The translations under genes were made by a program, and so were the position numbers. DNA of 64,000 nucleotides from Bin87 sp965204905 (GTDB lineage Bacteria > Chloroflexota > Dehalococcoidia > Lucifugimonadales > UBA3495), in contig OZ242042.1 in the NCBI GenBank assembly GCA_965204905.1, positions 2,294,001-2,358,000 of the forward strand, in the 5' to 3' direction. The notes under the pieces were generated by a model, which was given only the letters and a program-made list of their open reading frames with translations, searched no databases and was not told where the DNA came from. How positions within the stretch are numbered: the stretch's first letter is position 1; the number at the start of each line of letters is the position of its first letter. Below are positions 25,051 to 33,855 of the stretch, in pieces.

Positions 25051-25845
25051 TTAGCCGATGCCAAGTTCGTTGAATACCGAACGGGCGATGCGCATGGCGG
25101 TTCGCGCGTTCACATATCCACCATACATTGAAAGGTGGATAAAAATCTCCATGACTTCCTCGGAAGTCATACCGACGCCGATGGCCCCGCGAATCCGGCG
25201 GCGCATTTGGGCATCATAGACGCCCATGCTGGTCAGGGCCGCGAGGGATATGATGGCCCTTTCCTTGTCGTTGAGCAACGAGCGGCTGTAGATGGCGCCC
25301 CAGTTGTATTCGTCGATAATGCGCTCCAACTGAGCTTCAGGACTGTCGGCGTCCATACCGGTATCGGAGACGGAGCCCATGTGCCGGCGGTGCATTTCCT
25401 GGCCCAGAGCAAACAGCTCATCGGCGTGCTGGTTGGGATCATATTCCAGGGCCGGCTCGAAATCGATGCCAAGCTCTTCGAAAATGTCCTTGGTGAGCCG
25501 CAAGCCGGACTCGACGGCAGGCACGCCGATATAAAAGGTGGACTGGAAAAAGATTTCAACGACCTGGTTGGGGGTCAACCCGACGTTAAGGGCTCGCACG
25601 ATGTGTCGGCGAAGGAGGTTGAGTTCACCCTGGGTCATCAACGCCGAGATGGTGGCGATGCAACGCTGCTTCAGGTCGAGCCCCGGCCGCGTCCAAATGG
25701 TTCCGAACAACGCTTCGTCGATGATGCGCTTCAGGTCAGGGGCCAACTGATCAACGCCGGGGAGCGCATAGTGCGAACTGTCTCCTGCGGCCATCATCCC
25801 ACGCATTTCCCGACCGATGCGCAGGCGATCATTAAGAGTAGTCAA
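25051..25845 (-). CDS. Carboxymuconolactone decarboxylase family protein, two CMD domains
   Basis: A 264-residue protein with two tandem CMD domains. Each has the helical pattern beginning LKRIIDEALFGTIWTRPGLD (about 35-54) or LERIIDEYNWGAIYSRSLLN (about 169-188), then KQRCIATISAL or KERAIISLAAL, and a helix with GLTPNQVVEIFFQ or GMTSEEVMEIFIH. The family includes gamma-carboxymuconolactone decarboxylase and AhpD; no CxxC pair is present, which favours the decarboxylase-like branch. Start is TTG at 25845 with AGGAGG 9 bases upstream; the longer frame to 25968 lacks a site. Function in the adjacent hydrolase operon is unknown. Confidence 0.86.
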   Translation of the reverse strand: MTTLNDRLRIGREMRGMMAAGDSSHYALPGVDQLAPDLKRIIDEALFGTIWTRPGLDLKQRCIATISALMTQGELNLLRRHIVRALNVGLTPNQVVEIFFQSTFYIGVPAVESGLRLTKDIFEELGIDFEPALEYDPNQHADELFALGQEMHRRHMGSVSDTGMDADSPEAQLERIIDEYNWGAIYSRSLLNDKERAIISLAALTSMGVYDAQMRRRIRGAIGVGMTSEEVMEIFIHLSMYGGYVNARTAMRIARSVFNELGIG

Positions 25846-26050
25846 GGCAGTGTTCCTCCTCACGAAGACCGATGTTTCGGAGTGTTGCAGCGTAAGCCGT
25901 GGGGCAGTTGAATGGGCTACCGGACAAGGGTGATTATAGCACAGGGCCAGCCGGTGGCCATGCGGCAAATCGTCGTGGACTCCGCCATCTGCAATTGCGA
26001 TTTTACTGGCGGGGTTGGCAAACCGGGTGCCCGTTGGCGTTCGCCGGTCG

Positions 26051-26079
26051 TTGACACTGCGAGAGCCTGCTGATAGCGT
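26051..26079 (+). promoter_or_regulatory. Candidate promoter of the TRAP transporter operon
   Basis: A perfect TTGACA -35 at 26051-26056, 17 bases, then TAGCGT at 26074-26079, three of six bases matching the -10 consensus. It lies about 90 bases before the dctP-like ATG. The 326-base divergent region 25846-26171 shows no gene. Confidence 0.35.
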
Positions 26080-26171
26080 ATTGCGCCATCCGAGAGCCCG
26101 GTCGGGGGACGCCGCAATACGTAATGCTCCTGCCCGGTTTTGGGTAAATCGTAAACTGTGAAGGAGACCTT

Positions 26172-27347
26172 ATGCTGGAAAAAAGCAGATTGCGAGCCAT
26201 TGGGCCGACCGCCTGGTCATGGCGCACGCTGGTCGCCGTTGCCATGCTGGTGGTTGGTGTAGCCGCTTGCGGCGGCGGGAGCGAACCTCCTGCACCGGCA
26301 GCGCCGGCAGCGAGTGAACAGGCGACCGAAGTACCTGCGGCTGCGCCGGCCGCAGCAACGCAGGAACCTGTTACGCTCCAAGTAGTGTGCATCAACCGAG
26401 CCTTGCGGCCCTGCGAATTGATCGACAGCTTCTACGCGCCGCGGGTCGCGGAACGGACTAACGGCGAAGTGACCATTGAGATCTCGTCCTATCCTGAGTT
26501 GGGATTGGCCGGCCCGGACACCATCCGCTTGGTCAACGACCACACCCTTGAATTCGCCGAGATTTACTCCGGCTACGTTGGCGGCGACTTGCCGATAATC
26601 GACGTGGGCAACCTTTGGGGACTTTCGCCCAGCAATGACGCTCACCTCGCTCTCACCGACGCCATTGAGGACGACATGGTGCGGATTCTGCGGGATGCCA
26701 CGGGCGGCGAGCCGATCTTCCGGGCCTACTATCCGAACCAGTACGTCTTCAGCCGGGAACCCCTGCCCGACCTGGACTCGTACGAGGGCAAAAACATCCG
26801 CCAGCACAGTACCATCCTGGGCGACCTGCTGGCCGGACTGGGCGCCGAGGGGCAGTTCGTGGCATTCGCCGACGTGTACACCGCCCTGGAGCGCGGCGTT
26901 CTGGACGCCGGAATCACCGGCGGCACGCCGGGCTACGGCCAACGCTGGTACGAAGTCACTGACTATCTTTACGGCCCCATCGTCGGCTCCGTTGGCGTTA
27001 CTTACGTCACCGTCAACGGCGAGAAGTGGGCCGAGATTTCGCCGGCCAACCAGCAGATCCTGAAGGAAGTGGGCCAGGAGTTTGACGCCGAGAACCGGCG
27101 GTTGCTGAAGGCCGAATGGGACCCGGACGGCATCAATCTCAACGTCGAAGAGGGGATGGAATACCACGATTTCCCCGACGATGTGAAGGTTCAGATGCGG
27201 GTTACCGCCCTGGAGAGCATCATTCCCAACTGGGTAGAACGCGCCGGCGGCCCCAATTCGGAAGGCGTCCAGATTTTCAACGAGAAGGTCGGACCTATCG
27301 TCAAGGTGCAGATTAACTCGGACGGTACAGCGTCTTCCACCGAGTAG
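26172..27347 (+). CDS. TRAP transporter substrate-binding lipoprotein (DctP family)
   Basis: A 391-residue lipoprotein: hydrophobic signal, lipobox AAC with Cys33, then an Ala/Pro linker to about 66. The mature domain is DctP-like (ERTNGEVTIEISSYPELG, the SGYVGGDLPIIDVG stretch, PDLDSYEGKNIRQHSTILGD, FADVYTALERGVLDAGITGG). It would bind an organic acid or similar solute outside the membrane and deliver it to the DctQ/DctM pair encoded 0.4 kb downstream. AAGGAGA precedes the ATG. A Cys pair in VVCINRALRPCEL near the mature N-terminus may form a disulfide. The ligand cannot be predicted. Confidence 0.9.
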   Translation: MLEKSRLRAIGPTAWSWRTLVAVAMLVVGVAACGGGSEPPAPAAPAASEQATEVPAAAPAAATQEPVTLQVVCINRALRPCELIDSFYAPRVAERTNGEVTIEISSYPELGLAGPDTIRLVNDHTLEFAEIYSGYVGGDLPIIDVGNLWGLSPSNDAHLALTDAIEDDMVRILRDATGGEPIFRAYYPNQYVFSREPLPDLDSYEGKNIRQHSTILGDLLAGLGAEGQFVAFADVYTALERGVLDAGITGGTPGYGQRWYEVTDYLYGPIVGSVGVTYVTVNGEKWAEISPANQQILKEVGQEFDAENRRLLKAEWDPDGINLNVEEGMEYHDFPDDVKVQMRVTALESIIPNWVERAGGPNSEGVQIFNEKVGPIVKVQINSDGTASSTE

Positions 27348-27374
27348 CCGGAATTGCGGCGATTTCGCTCATAA

Positions 27375-27403
27375 GTAGGGGCGGGTTTGAAACCCGCCCC
27401 TAC
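27375..27403. repeat. Extragenic palindrome, family B
   Basis: GTAGGGGCGGGTTT-G-AAACCCGCCCCTAC, two perfect 14-base arms around one base. It lies 27 bases after the DctP stop in a 413-base intergenic stretch, so it may reduce read-through from the binding-protein gene to the permease genes. Confidence 0.75.
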
Positions 27404-27480
27404 AACTTTATTACGAACGCTGACAATAGTATTACGAAATACGGAAGCATTTCCCATATTTAGCATCTGCATATTCTCGT

Positions 27481-27509
27481 TTGACAAGGCTTAATGAATT
27501 CCATAGACT
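27481..27509 (+). promoter_or_regulatory. Candidate promoter of the DctQ/DctM genes
   Basis: TTGACA at 27481-27486, a 17-base spacer, and TAGACT at 27504-27509, within the A/T-richer part of the 413-base gap between the DctP and DctQ genes. A start near 27516 would leave a leader of about 245 bases. It would allow permease genes to be transcribed separately from the binding protein. Confidence 0.45.
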
Positions 27510-27760
27510 CTGCCGGCGACCGTAGATGAGCAAAATATGGTGATACCACTGGCTGTTGATCGCAAGACCTAGACTCAACGTGAGGGGATATGTTCATCCG
27601 AATGCAAAAGATTATCTCCGGGGCCGGCACAGGCAAGTACTTGCCGGCGAGGACATTAACTAGAGGCAATATCACCCTTTCCCTTTACTGATAAACCGAC
27701 ATTTGGCGAAACGCCGGCGTTAACCGCGCCGGGCCGCATTGCTTTCGCCGGAGGCACCAG

Positions 27761-28432
27761 TTGACTATGCAAGCCACCCCAACCTCACCAGCGGTCGCGC
27801 TTACCAGGTTCATCCACAAAATCGACGGAGGTCTGGACTACGTGTACCGGATTTTCGGGTACATTTGCGGGACGCTGTTGCTGTTATTGGGGATCTACAT
27901 CACCTACCAGGTGATAGTGCGCAAGCTGGGTGGGCCGGTGTTGGGGAACCAGGAGCTTATCGGTGGCTACATTCTGGCTTTCGCCGGAACTTGGGCGTTC
28001 TCGTATTCGCTACGGACAGGATCACACGTGCGCATTGACGTGCTGCTACCGCTGTTTTCGCGGATACATCCCTATATGCGGTCCGTTGCCGACTGGCTGG
28101 CGCTGGGTTCGGTTGGGTTTTTCGGGTTTATCACGGCGATAAAAACGTGGGAAGAGGTAGCAGAGTCGCGTTGCATCAGAACCAACCAGGCTGGGGAGTG
28201 CGAACCGGCGTTGGCCAATACCTACCTGATTGGCAACTTCCTGCCGGAGCTTTGGATGTTCCAGTTGATTGTCGCCATCGGGTTCTCGATGCTGGCGTTC
28301 ACTTCCTTCCAATGGATGCTGAGCATGATACTGCGGGGCTTGCTGGAGATCTGGCACAAGAGCAGTGGCGGCGACGTGGCCGAGCTGGCGCCCGCTACGG
28401 GCATGGAGCAGCAAGAAGGCGGGGCGGTGTAG
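27761..28432 (+). CDS. TRAP transporter small permease (DctQ family)
   Basis: A 223-residue membrane protein with four hydrophobic segments (about 32-52, 62-80, 107-127, 158-180), the DctQ layout. Family marks are GTLLLLLGIYITYQVIVRK with the following LGNQELIGGYILAFAGTWAFSYSLRTGSHVRIDV. The loop between segments 3 and 4 is longer than usual and has two cysteines (SRCIRT and GECEPA), suggesting a periplasmic disulfide. TTG at 27761 lies 6 bases after CGGAGG; an ATG at 27767 is the alternative. It partners the DctM gene downstream. Confidence 0.88.
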   Translation: MTMQATPTSPAVALTRFIHKIDGGLDYVYRIFGYICGTLLLLLGIYITYQVIVRKLGGPVLGNQELIGGYILAFAGTWAFSYSLRTGSHVRIDVLLPLFSRIHPYMRSVADWLALGSVGFFGFITAIKTWEEVAESRCIRTNQAGECEPALANTYLIGNFLPELWMFQLIVAIGFSMLAFTSFQWMLSMILRGLLEIWHKSSGGDVAELAPATGMEQQEGGAV

Positions 28433-28515
28433 CTTACGCATCCCGTCAATCGCGCGACACCACTCAAGTGGAACCCACCTTCTAACGGCGACAAACACCC
28501 GGAGGAGCTTAGGAT

Positions 28516-30198
28516 ATGGCAATCATCACCGCGTTCAGCATGATGGGGGTTTTCTTCCTGATTGGACTATACGTCGCCGGCGCCCTTGGGGTGCTTTCGC
28601 TGGTGATGATGCAGGCGTTTTCCGATGCGCCTCTGTGGAACATTCTGGGCAACAAGGCGTGGGAGAGCAACACCAACTTTATCCTGGTCGCGGTTCCGCT
28701 GTTCCTGCTGATGGGCGAATTGATGCTGCGTTCCGGCATGGGAGAGCGCATGTACGGGGCGCTGTCCCGCTGGCTGGTGTTCCTGCCGGGCGGTCTGCTG
28801 CATACCAATATCGCGTCGTGCGCCGTGTTCGCGGCCTGCTCGGGTTCCAGCGTGGCAACCTCCGCCACCATCAGCCGGGTGTCGCTGCCGTCGTTCCGAC
28901 AGCGCGGGTACAGCGAACGCCTGGTGATCGGATCGCTGGCGGCCGGCGGCACACTGGGCATCCTGATTCCTCCAAGCATCGGATTGATTATTTTCGGCGT
29001 GCTGGTGGAGGAATCAATCGGCCGGCTGTACATGGGCGGTTTCCTGCCCGGGTTCCTGCTGGCGTTCACGATGATATTGATGATGATCGTGACGTCGGTG
29101 ATATTTCCGCGCACGGCGCCGATGGATGAAGAAGTGCGCCGACTCTACCGGGCCTGGTTCAACGGTATTGGAATGCGGCGATACACCGACGAGCAGATGG
29201 CCGAGTTGCAACGCGAGCAAGTCACCGAAGCGGGAATCGGGGATCCGGTGGAGCGAGCGGCGTATCGTCGGGGGCGTTCAACGCTTTCCTATAGCGAAGC
29301 GACCAGCGAATGGCTGCGAATGATTAAGGATGCCGCGGTGGGGCTCATCGCCATCGTCCCGGTGCTGATAATCATCGTGGTGGTTCTGGGTTCCATCTAC
29401 ACGGGTTGGGCAACACCGACGGAAGCGGCGGCGCTGGGCGTAGTCGGCGCTCTGGTAGTGGCAATAGCCAACGAGCTATACAAAAGGTCGCAGGGGATAT
29501 ACGCCAACTGGGGAGAGTCTATGCGGGGTACCAGGGTAATGCTGCTGGACGCCATCATTTCCACCGTTCGCACGTCGTCAATGATTATGCTGATCGTGAT
29601 GGCGGCGTTCACATTGAGCTTCGCGTTCGCCCGGCTGGGCATTTCGCAGGACATTTCCGAGTGGATCACTGCCCTGAACCTCAACGCGCTCCAGTTCGTA
29701 ATCATCCTGGTGTTCTTCTACCTGCTTCTGGGAACTTTCATGGAAAGCTTCGCCATGCTGGTGACCACGATCCCCATTCTGGCGCCGACCCTGGAGGCGG
29801 TGGGCGTGGACCTGGTTTGGTTCGGAATCATCATGGTAATCCTGGTGGAGGCGGCGCTGATCAGCCCGCCGGAGGGCATCAACCTGTACATTTTGCACGG
29901 GGTACGCCAGGACGTGGACCAACAGATGGCGGAGCAGACGGCTGCCGCTCAAGAAGCCTTAAAAGAAAGCACCATTACGGACGTGTACATAGGAGTCTTA
30001 CCATTTATGGGCTGTATGGCCCTGGTGATTGCACTATTGTTCGCATTCCCTGACATCGCACTGTGGGCGCCGTGCATCATTTACGATGACCCAAGCCGGG
30101 AGTTCCTGCAATCGGTCAACGTTGAACGGGAGGCTGCGGGATTCTGGGAGAATGTCAGGTATTGTTCGTCCGAGTTCAGGCCGCGAGCATACCAGTAG
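28516..30198 (+). CDS. TRAP transporter large permease (DctM family), enlarged
   Basis: A 560-residue DctM-type permease with about a dozen hydrophobic segments. Hallmarks are FILVAVPLFLLMGELMLRSG, AACSGSSVATSATISRV and LAAGGTLGILIPPSIGLIIFGV. It is longer than usual (about 430): a hydrophilic insert at about 206-270 (EEVRRLYRAWFNGIGMRRY and on) and a tail of about 45 residues after the last segment with two cysteines. Subgroups with such inserts exist, so this is probably normal for its clade. GGAGGA precedes the ATG by about 9 bases. With DctP and DctQ it makes a complete TRAP system. Confidence 0.9.
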   Translation: MAIITAFSMMGVFFLIGLYVAGALGVLSLVMMQAFSDAPLWNILGNKAWESNTNFILVAVPLFLLMGELMLRSGMGERMYGALSRWLVFLPGGLLHTNIASCAVFAACSGSSVATSATISRVSLPSFRQRGYSERLVIGSLAAGGTLGILIPPSIGLIIFGVLVEESIGRLYMGGFLPGFLLAFTMILMMIVTSVIFPRTAPMDEEVRRLYRAWFNGIGMRRYTDEQMAELQREQVTEAGIGDPVERAAYRRGRSTLSYSEATSEWLRMIKDAAVGLIAIVPVLIIIVVVLGSIYTGWATPTEAAALGVVGALVVAIANELYKRSQGIYANWGESMRGTRVMLLDAIISTVRTSSMIMLIVMAAFTLSFAFARLGISQDISEWITALNLNALQFVIILVFFYLLLGTFMESFAMLVTTIPILAPTLEAVGVDLVWFGIIMVILVEAALISPPEGINLYILHGVRQDVDQQMAEQTAAAQEALKESTITDVYIGVLPFMGCMALVIALLFAFPDIALWAPCIIYDDPSREFLQSVNVEREAAGFWENVRYCSSEFRPRAYQ

Positions 30199-30227
30199 AG
30201 GATTTCAAGTCAGAAATGCACCTTCAC

Positions 30228-30260
30228 CCCCTCTCTCTTGACGAGAGAGGGGATTTTATT
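30228..30260 (+). terminator. Rho-independent terminator after the TRAP genes
   Basis: CCCCTCTCTC (30228-30237) pairs perfectly with GAGAGAGGGG (30243-30252) across TTGAC, then ATTTTATT. It lies 30 bases after the DctM stop. The stem resembles a CCTCTC...GAGAGG palindrome family also seen at 35465-35503, so a repeat may have been adopted as a terminator. Confidence 0.8.
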
Positions 30261-30297
30261 GACCTGCCAACAGGCGGGCGTTAGGATACCGGCTACC

Positions 30298-31029
30298 ATG
30301 TTCGCTCTAATTCTCGCCGGGGGCCAAGGGGAGCGGCTACGACCGCTGACGGACAACGTTCCGAAACCGATGGTGCAAGTAGGCGAACGTCCGATTTTAT
30401 GGCATCAAGTGAACCGGTTGATGGCGGCAGGGGTAACTGACGTGGTGTTTCTGACTGGACATCTGGGCGAAGTGGTGGAGGAATACTTTGGCGACGGTAT
30501 GGAGTTCGGCATCCGTGCTCACTACAGCCGTGAGGATGCTCCGCTGGGCAGGGGCGGGGCGTTGAAGCGAGGGCTTGCCCTGGTGCAAGACATTGAGGAA
30601 CCAGTGATTGCCACGAATGGAGACGTGATCACCGATGCGGATACCGGACAGTTGATCGCGGATTATCGACGACGACGGGACGAGAATTCGTACCATGCCG
30701 CCAGCATCCTCACCGTGCCGATGGTAAGCCCGTATGGAATCGTGGACGCGGGCGCCGGCGGGACGGTGCGTCAATTTCGTGAGAAAATCACGCTGCCATA
30801 CTGGATCAACGGGGGGATATACGCGCTGGACCCGGGCATCCGGGAACTGCTTCCGGAGAGGGGAGACCATGAGACGACCACCTTTCCGGAACTGGCCGCA
30901 GCAGGAAGGTTGTCTGCGGTGCAGACGACGGCTTACTGGAGGAGCGTGGATTCGCTCAAGGATCTTCGTGAGGTTGAAGAGCGCCTAGCCGGGGAATTTA
31001 CGCCGGCGGCAGACGGGACGGGTTTGTGA
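30298..31029 (+). CDS. Sugar-phosphate nucleotidyltransferase family protein
   Basis: A 243-residue GT-A-fold nucleotidyltransferase: the nucleotide-binding signature LAGGQGERLRPLT at 6-18 with Lys23 in PKPM, metal Asp in ATNGDVITD near 102-107, and WINGGIYALDPGI. It lacks the C-terminal beta-helix of GlmU or GlgC, so it is the short form typical of mannose-1-phosphate guanylyltransferase-like and glucose-1-phosphate thymidylyltransferase-like proteins. Substrate not determined. The ATG at 30298 is chosen because homology begins there; the frame extends to 30238 inside the terminator. Its stop overlaps the MoxR GTG start. Confidence 0.87.
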   Translation: MFALILAGGQGERLRPLTDNVPKPMVQVGERPILWHQVNRLMAAGVTDVVFLTGHLGEVVEEYFGDGMEFGIRAHYSREDAPLGRGGALKRGLALVQDIEEPVIATNGDVITDADTGQLIADYRRRRDENSYHAASILTVPMVSPYGIVDAGAGGTVRQFREKITLPYWINGGIYALDPGIRELLPERGDHETTTFPELAAAGRLSAVQTTAYWRSVDSLKDLREVEERLAGEFTPAADGTGL

Positions 31030-31979
31030 CAAGCTCTCAAAAAACGCAGCAGATCGCGGACACGGCCCAAGCCATCCGGGAGAACATCCAACTGGCGATC
31101 ATCGGCAAGGACGATGTGATCGAGTTCACGCTGGCTGCATTGTTCAGCGGGGGGCACATCCTTGTTGAGGACGTTCCCGGCATCGGCAAGACGACGCTGG
31201 CGCGATCCTTGGCGTACTCGCTGGACTGCGAATTCCGGCGGATACAGTTCACCCCGGATCTGATGCCCTCCGACATCACCGGGATCAACTACTACAATCA
31301 ACGGAGCGGGCAGTTCGAGTTCCGGCCGGGTCCGGTAATTTCGCAGGTGGTGCTGGCCGACGAGATCAATCGCGCGACGCCGCGCACACAGTCGGCGTTG
31401 CTGGAAGCGATGGCGGAGCGGCAGGTAACGGTTGACCAGGATACGGTGCCATTGCCGGCGCCGTTTCTGGTCCTGGCAACGCAGAATCCCATTGAGTTGG
31501 AAGGGACATTCCCGTTGCCGGAAGCGCAGATTGATCGCTTTTTGCTGAGGCTGAGCCTGGGCTATCCATCAGAAAGCGATGAAGAAGCAATGGTAGAACG
31601 ATTTGAAGACGCGGATCCACTGTCGTCGCTCAAACCGGTAGCCTCGGCAGAGGAAGTGTTGCGGATACAGGACATGGTGCGGCAGGTGTATATCAGCGCG
31701 GCGCTGAGGACCTACGTGGTGCAACTGGTCAGGGCGACGCGCAACCATCCCGACGTTGAATTGGGGGCGAGCCCGAGGGCAACCCTGGGACTCTACCGCT
31801 GCTCACAGGCGCTGGCGGCGATAAAAGGACAGGATTATGTTACTCCGGACGACATCAAAGCGCTGGCACGGCCGGCGTTGGCCCATCGCATCATCCTGAA
31901 AAGCATGGCGCGTCTGCGAGAGCGCACCCAGGAGTCGGTCATTGGGGATTTGCTGGAGCAGCAACCGGTGCCGATATGA
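31026..31979 (+). CDS. MoxR family AAA+ ATPase
   Basis: A 317-residue MoxR ATPase, normal length. Walker A is GIGKTT at 52-57 in EDVPGIGKTTLARSLA, Walker B is LADEIN around 110-115, and the sensor region reads LATQNPIELEGTFPLPEAQIDRF. MoxR proteins act as chaperones with DUF58 or von Willebrand A-domain partners in maturing large complexes; no such partner gene is adjacent. The GTG start overlaps the previous stop by 4 bases, so it is translated with the nucleotidyltransferase. Its client is unknown. Confidence 0.92.
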   Translation: MTSSQKTQQIADTAQAIRENIQLAIIGKDDVIEFTLAALFSGGHILVEDVPGIGKTTLARSLAYSLDCEFRRIQFTPDLMPSDITGINYYNQRSGQFEFRPGPVISQVVLADEINRATPRTQSALLEAMAERQVTVDQDTVPLPAPFLVLATQNPIELEGTFPLPEAQIDRFLLRLSLGYPSESDEEAMVERFEDADPLSSLKPVASAEEVLRIQDMVRQVYISAALRTYVVQLVRATRNHPDVELGASPRATLGLYRCSQALAAIKGQDYVTPDDIKALARPALAHRIILKSMARLRERTQESVIGDLLEQQPVPI

Positions 31980-32039
31980 CTCGGAGTACCGGGTGGGCCT
32001 TATGATATGCTGATTGGAGATCGTAGGGAGGGCAGCAAA

Positions 32040-32588
32040 ATGGCGCGGGTACCATACGTGGCTCGAGAAGAGCTTGATGCCGAAGGGCAGGCAATATACG
32101 ACCGGATTCGGGAGGACAGGGGAGCGGCCGACGTGGGCTTGCAATTTCGGGCGTTGCTGCACAGTCCGATGGCGGCGGGCTACCTGACGTCGATGGGCGC
32201 AACGCTGCGATTCCAGTCGGCAATGCCGGAAGACTTGAAGGAATTGGCGATCATACTGGTGGCGAGGGAGTGGGACTCGGGCATTGAATGGACGGGGCAT
32301 GCGGTGGCGGCAGCGCGGGCCGGCATATCGGACGAGGCCATTGAGGGCATCAGGACCGGGAAAGCTCCGGGATGCCTGGAAGGAACGCAAGCGGACATCG
32401 CCCGGTTCGTTCAGCAGATGATCCGGGAGAAGGATGTTTCGGATGAGAATTTTGAGGCGGTGCGGGCGTTTCTGGGCGACCGGGGAGTGGTGGACCTCAC
32501 GATGACGGTGTCTTACTACACTGCGCTGGCGTTGGCGCAGATCGCGCTACGCCCGGAGATGGGCGAGGGGCGGGTCTCAACGCTTTAG
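32040..32588 (+). CDS. Carboxymuconolactone decarboxylase family protein, single domain
   Basis: A 182-residue CMD-family protein: MARVPYVAREELDAEGQAIYDRI at the N-terminus, FRALLHSPMAAGYLTSMG, LKELAIILVAREWDSGIEW with TGHAVAAARAGISDEAIEGI. This is the branch with a Trp...His site and no CxxC, often found near aromatic or cyclic-acid degradation genes. GGGAGG lies about 8 bases before the ATG. It stands alone between the MoxR and TPR genes. The activity is unknown. Confidence 0.85.
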   Translation: MARVPYVAREELDAEGQAIYDRIREDRGAADVGLQFRALLHSPMAAGYLTSMGATLRFQSAMPEDLKELAIILVAREWDSGIEWTGHAVAAARAGISDEAIEGIRTGKAPGCLEGTQADIARFVQQMIREKDVSDENFEAVRAFLGDRGVVDLTMTVSYYTALALAQIALRPEMGEGRVSTL

Positions 32589-32637
32589 CATTTGTGGATA
32601 AGGGACCTTTATTCCTTCGAGCGATGCCTGGAACGAC

Positions 32638-33822
32638 ATGAGTGGCCTGAACGCTGACAAACTGCTGGGACGATTGGCGGGATTTCTGGAATGGCAGGGC
32701 TTGGGTACGGCGGCACTAACGCCACGACCGCGCGGTGGACGCTTACATGGTGAGGACGCAGAAGAGGTAGCCACTCTGCTGGAGCGCCTGGCTGAAGCAG
32801 ACGCCGGGTTGCCAGCCGGACGGAGACCACGCAGCCTGATATTCGGCAACGGATGCTTCGCCATAGGGAAATACTCGGAAGCCCTCGCGGTGTACCAAGC
32901 CTTAGCGAGCGAGCGGCCGAATGACTTTGCAGTACATTTCAACTTGGGCGTGACATTTCTGCGACGACGACAGCCGGCGGAAGCGGTCCGCGCGCTCACC
33001 AGGGCGCTGGAATTGGATCCGTTTTCGGCGCCGGCCTACTATCAGCGGGGCAATGCCCGGGACGATGCGGGCGACGGGGTCGGAGCGTTGGATGACTACG
33101 CTACAGCCATCGGATTGAATCCGGACTACCTACAGGCACACTACAATAGCGGAATCGTACTCAACAACCTGGGGAGATACGCGGAGGCGATAGCAGCCTT
33201 CGACAAGGTGACTGAGCTACGGCCCGACATATCAAACGCCTACCTGAACCGGGGTGTGGCGCGAGACGAGTTGGGAGACGTGGCCGGCGCCATCTCAGAC
33301 TACGACCTAGCGATTCGATACAACCCGGATAATGCCGACGCGCGTTTCAACAGGGCCCGAGTGCGATACCGGGTGGGCAGATACCGGGAGGCAGTAGAGG
33401 ACTATACGGCAGCCATCGGGTTGCGCCCGAAGGACGTGGAGGCGATCAACAACCGAGGACTGGCTTACGATGCGCTGGGGCAGTACGAGGACGCAATCGC
33501 CGACTACGATTCGGCGTTGAAACTTCAACCGGATTTTGCCGAAGTGCTCAGCAACCGCGGCGCGGCGTTGGAGAGCATGGGCGAGGTTGACGCGGCGCTG
33601 GGGGACTACCTGGAGGCGCAGAGAGCGCTGCCGGAGTTTGCCGCCGCATATTACAACGCGGCGAGGCTGTATGCGGAACGTGGCGACATCGCGCTGTGCG
33701 CGGAGCAGCTGGCGGAGGCAGTTCGGCTACAACCGGGGCTGTATGAGGAAGCTGAGTCGGATGAGGCCTTAGGATGGGTGCTGGATCTCTCGCGGATGAG
33801 GGATGAACGGCGGGGGAAGTAG
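32638..33822 (+). CDS. Tetratricopeptide repeat protein
   Basis: A 394-residue protein built mostly of TPR units from about residue 80 to 380, roughly nine repeats with the W/Y-G-A-F-A-P pattern (for example NPDYLQAHYNSGIVLNNLGRY, then AYLNRGVARDELGDVAGAIS). The first 75 residues are a separate helical region. There is no signal peptide or membrane segment. TPR arrays are protein-binding scaffolds; the partner is unknown, though the nearby MoxR ATPase gene makes a complex-assembly role conceivable. Start ATG at 32638; no strong ribosome site is seen. Confidence 0.88.
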   Translation: MSGLNADKLLGRLAGFLEWQGLGTAALTPRPRGGRLHGEDAEEVATLLERLAEADAGLPAGRRPRSLIFGNGCFAIGKYSEALAVYQALASERPNDFAVHFNLGVTFLRRRQPAEAVRALTRALELDPFSAPAYYQRGNARDDAGDGVGALDDYATAIGLNPDYLQAHYNSGIVLNNLGRYAEAIAAFDKVTELRPDISNAYLNRGVARDELGDVAGAISDYDLAIRYNPDNADARFNRARVRYRVGRYREAVEDYTAAIGLRPKDVEAINNRGLAYDALGQYEDAIADYDSALKLQPDFAEVLSNRGAALESMGEVDAALGDYLEAQRALPEFAAAYYNAARLYAERGDIALCAEQLAEAVRLQPGLYEEAESDEALGWVLDLSRMRDERRGK

Positions 33823-33855
33823 AGAGCGAACGGGAGTTTGGTCGCCCTGACGTGA

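Noticed and set aside
26172..30198. Reading the transporter as an ABC system because of the Ala/Pro lipoprotein linker
   Set aside because: The downstream membrane proteins are clearly DctQ and DctM, so it is a TRAP system.
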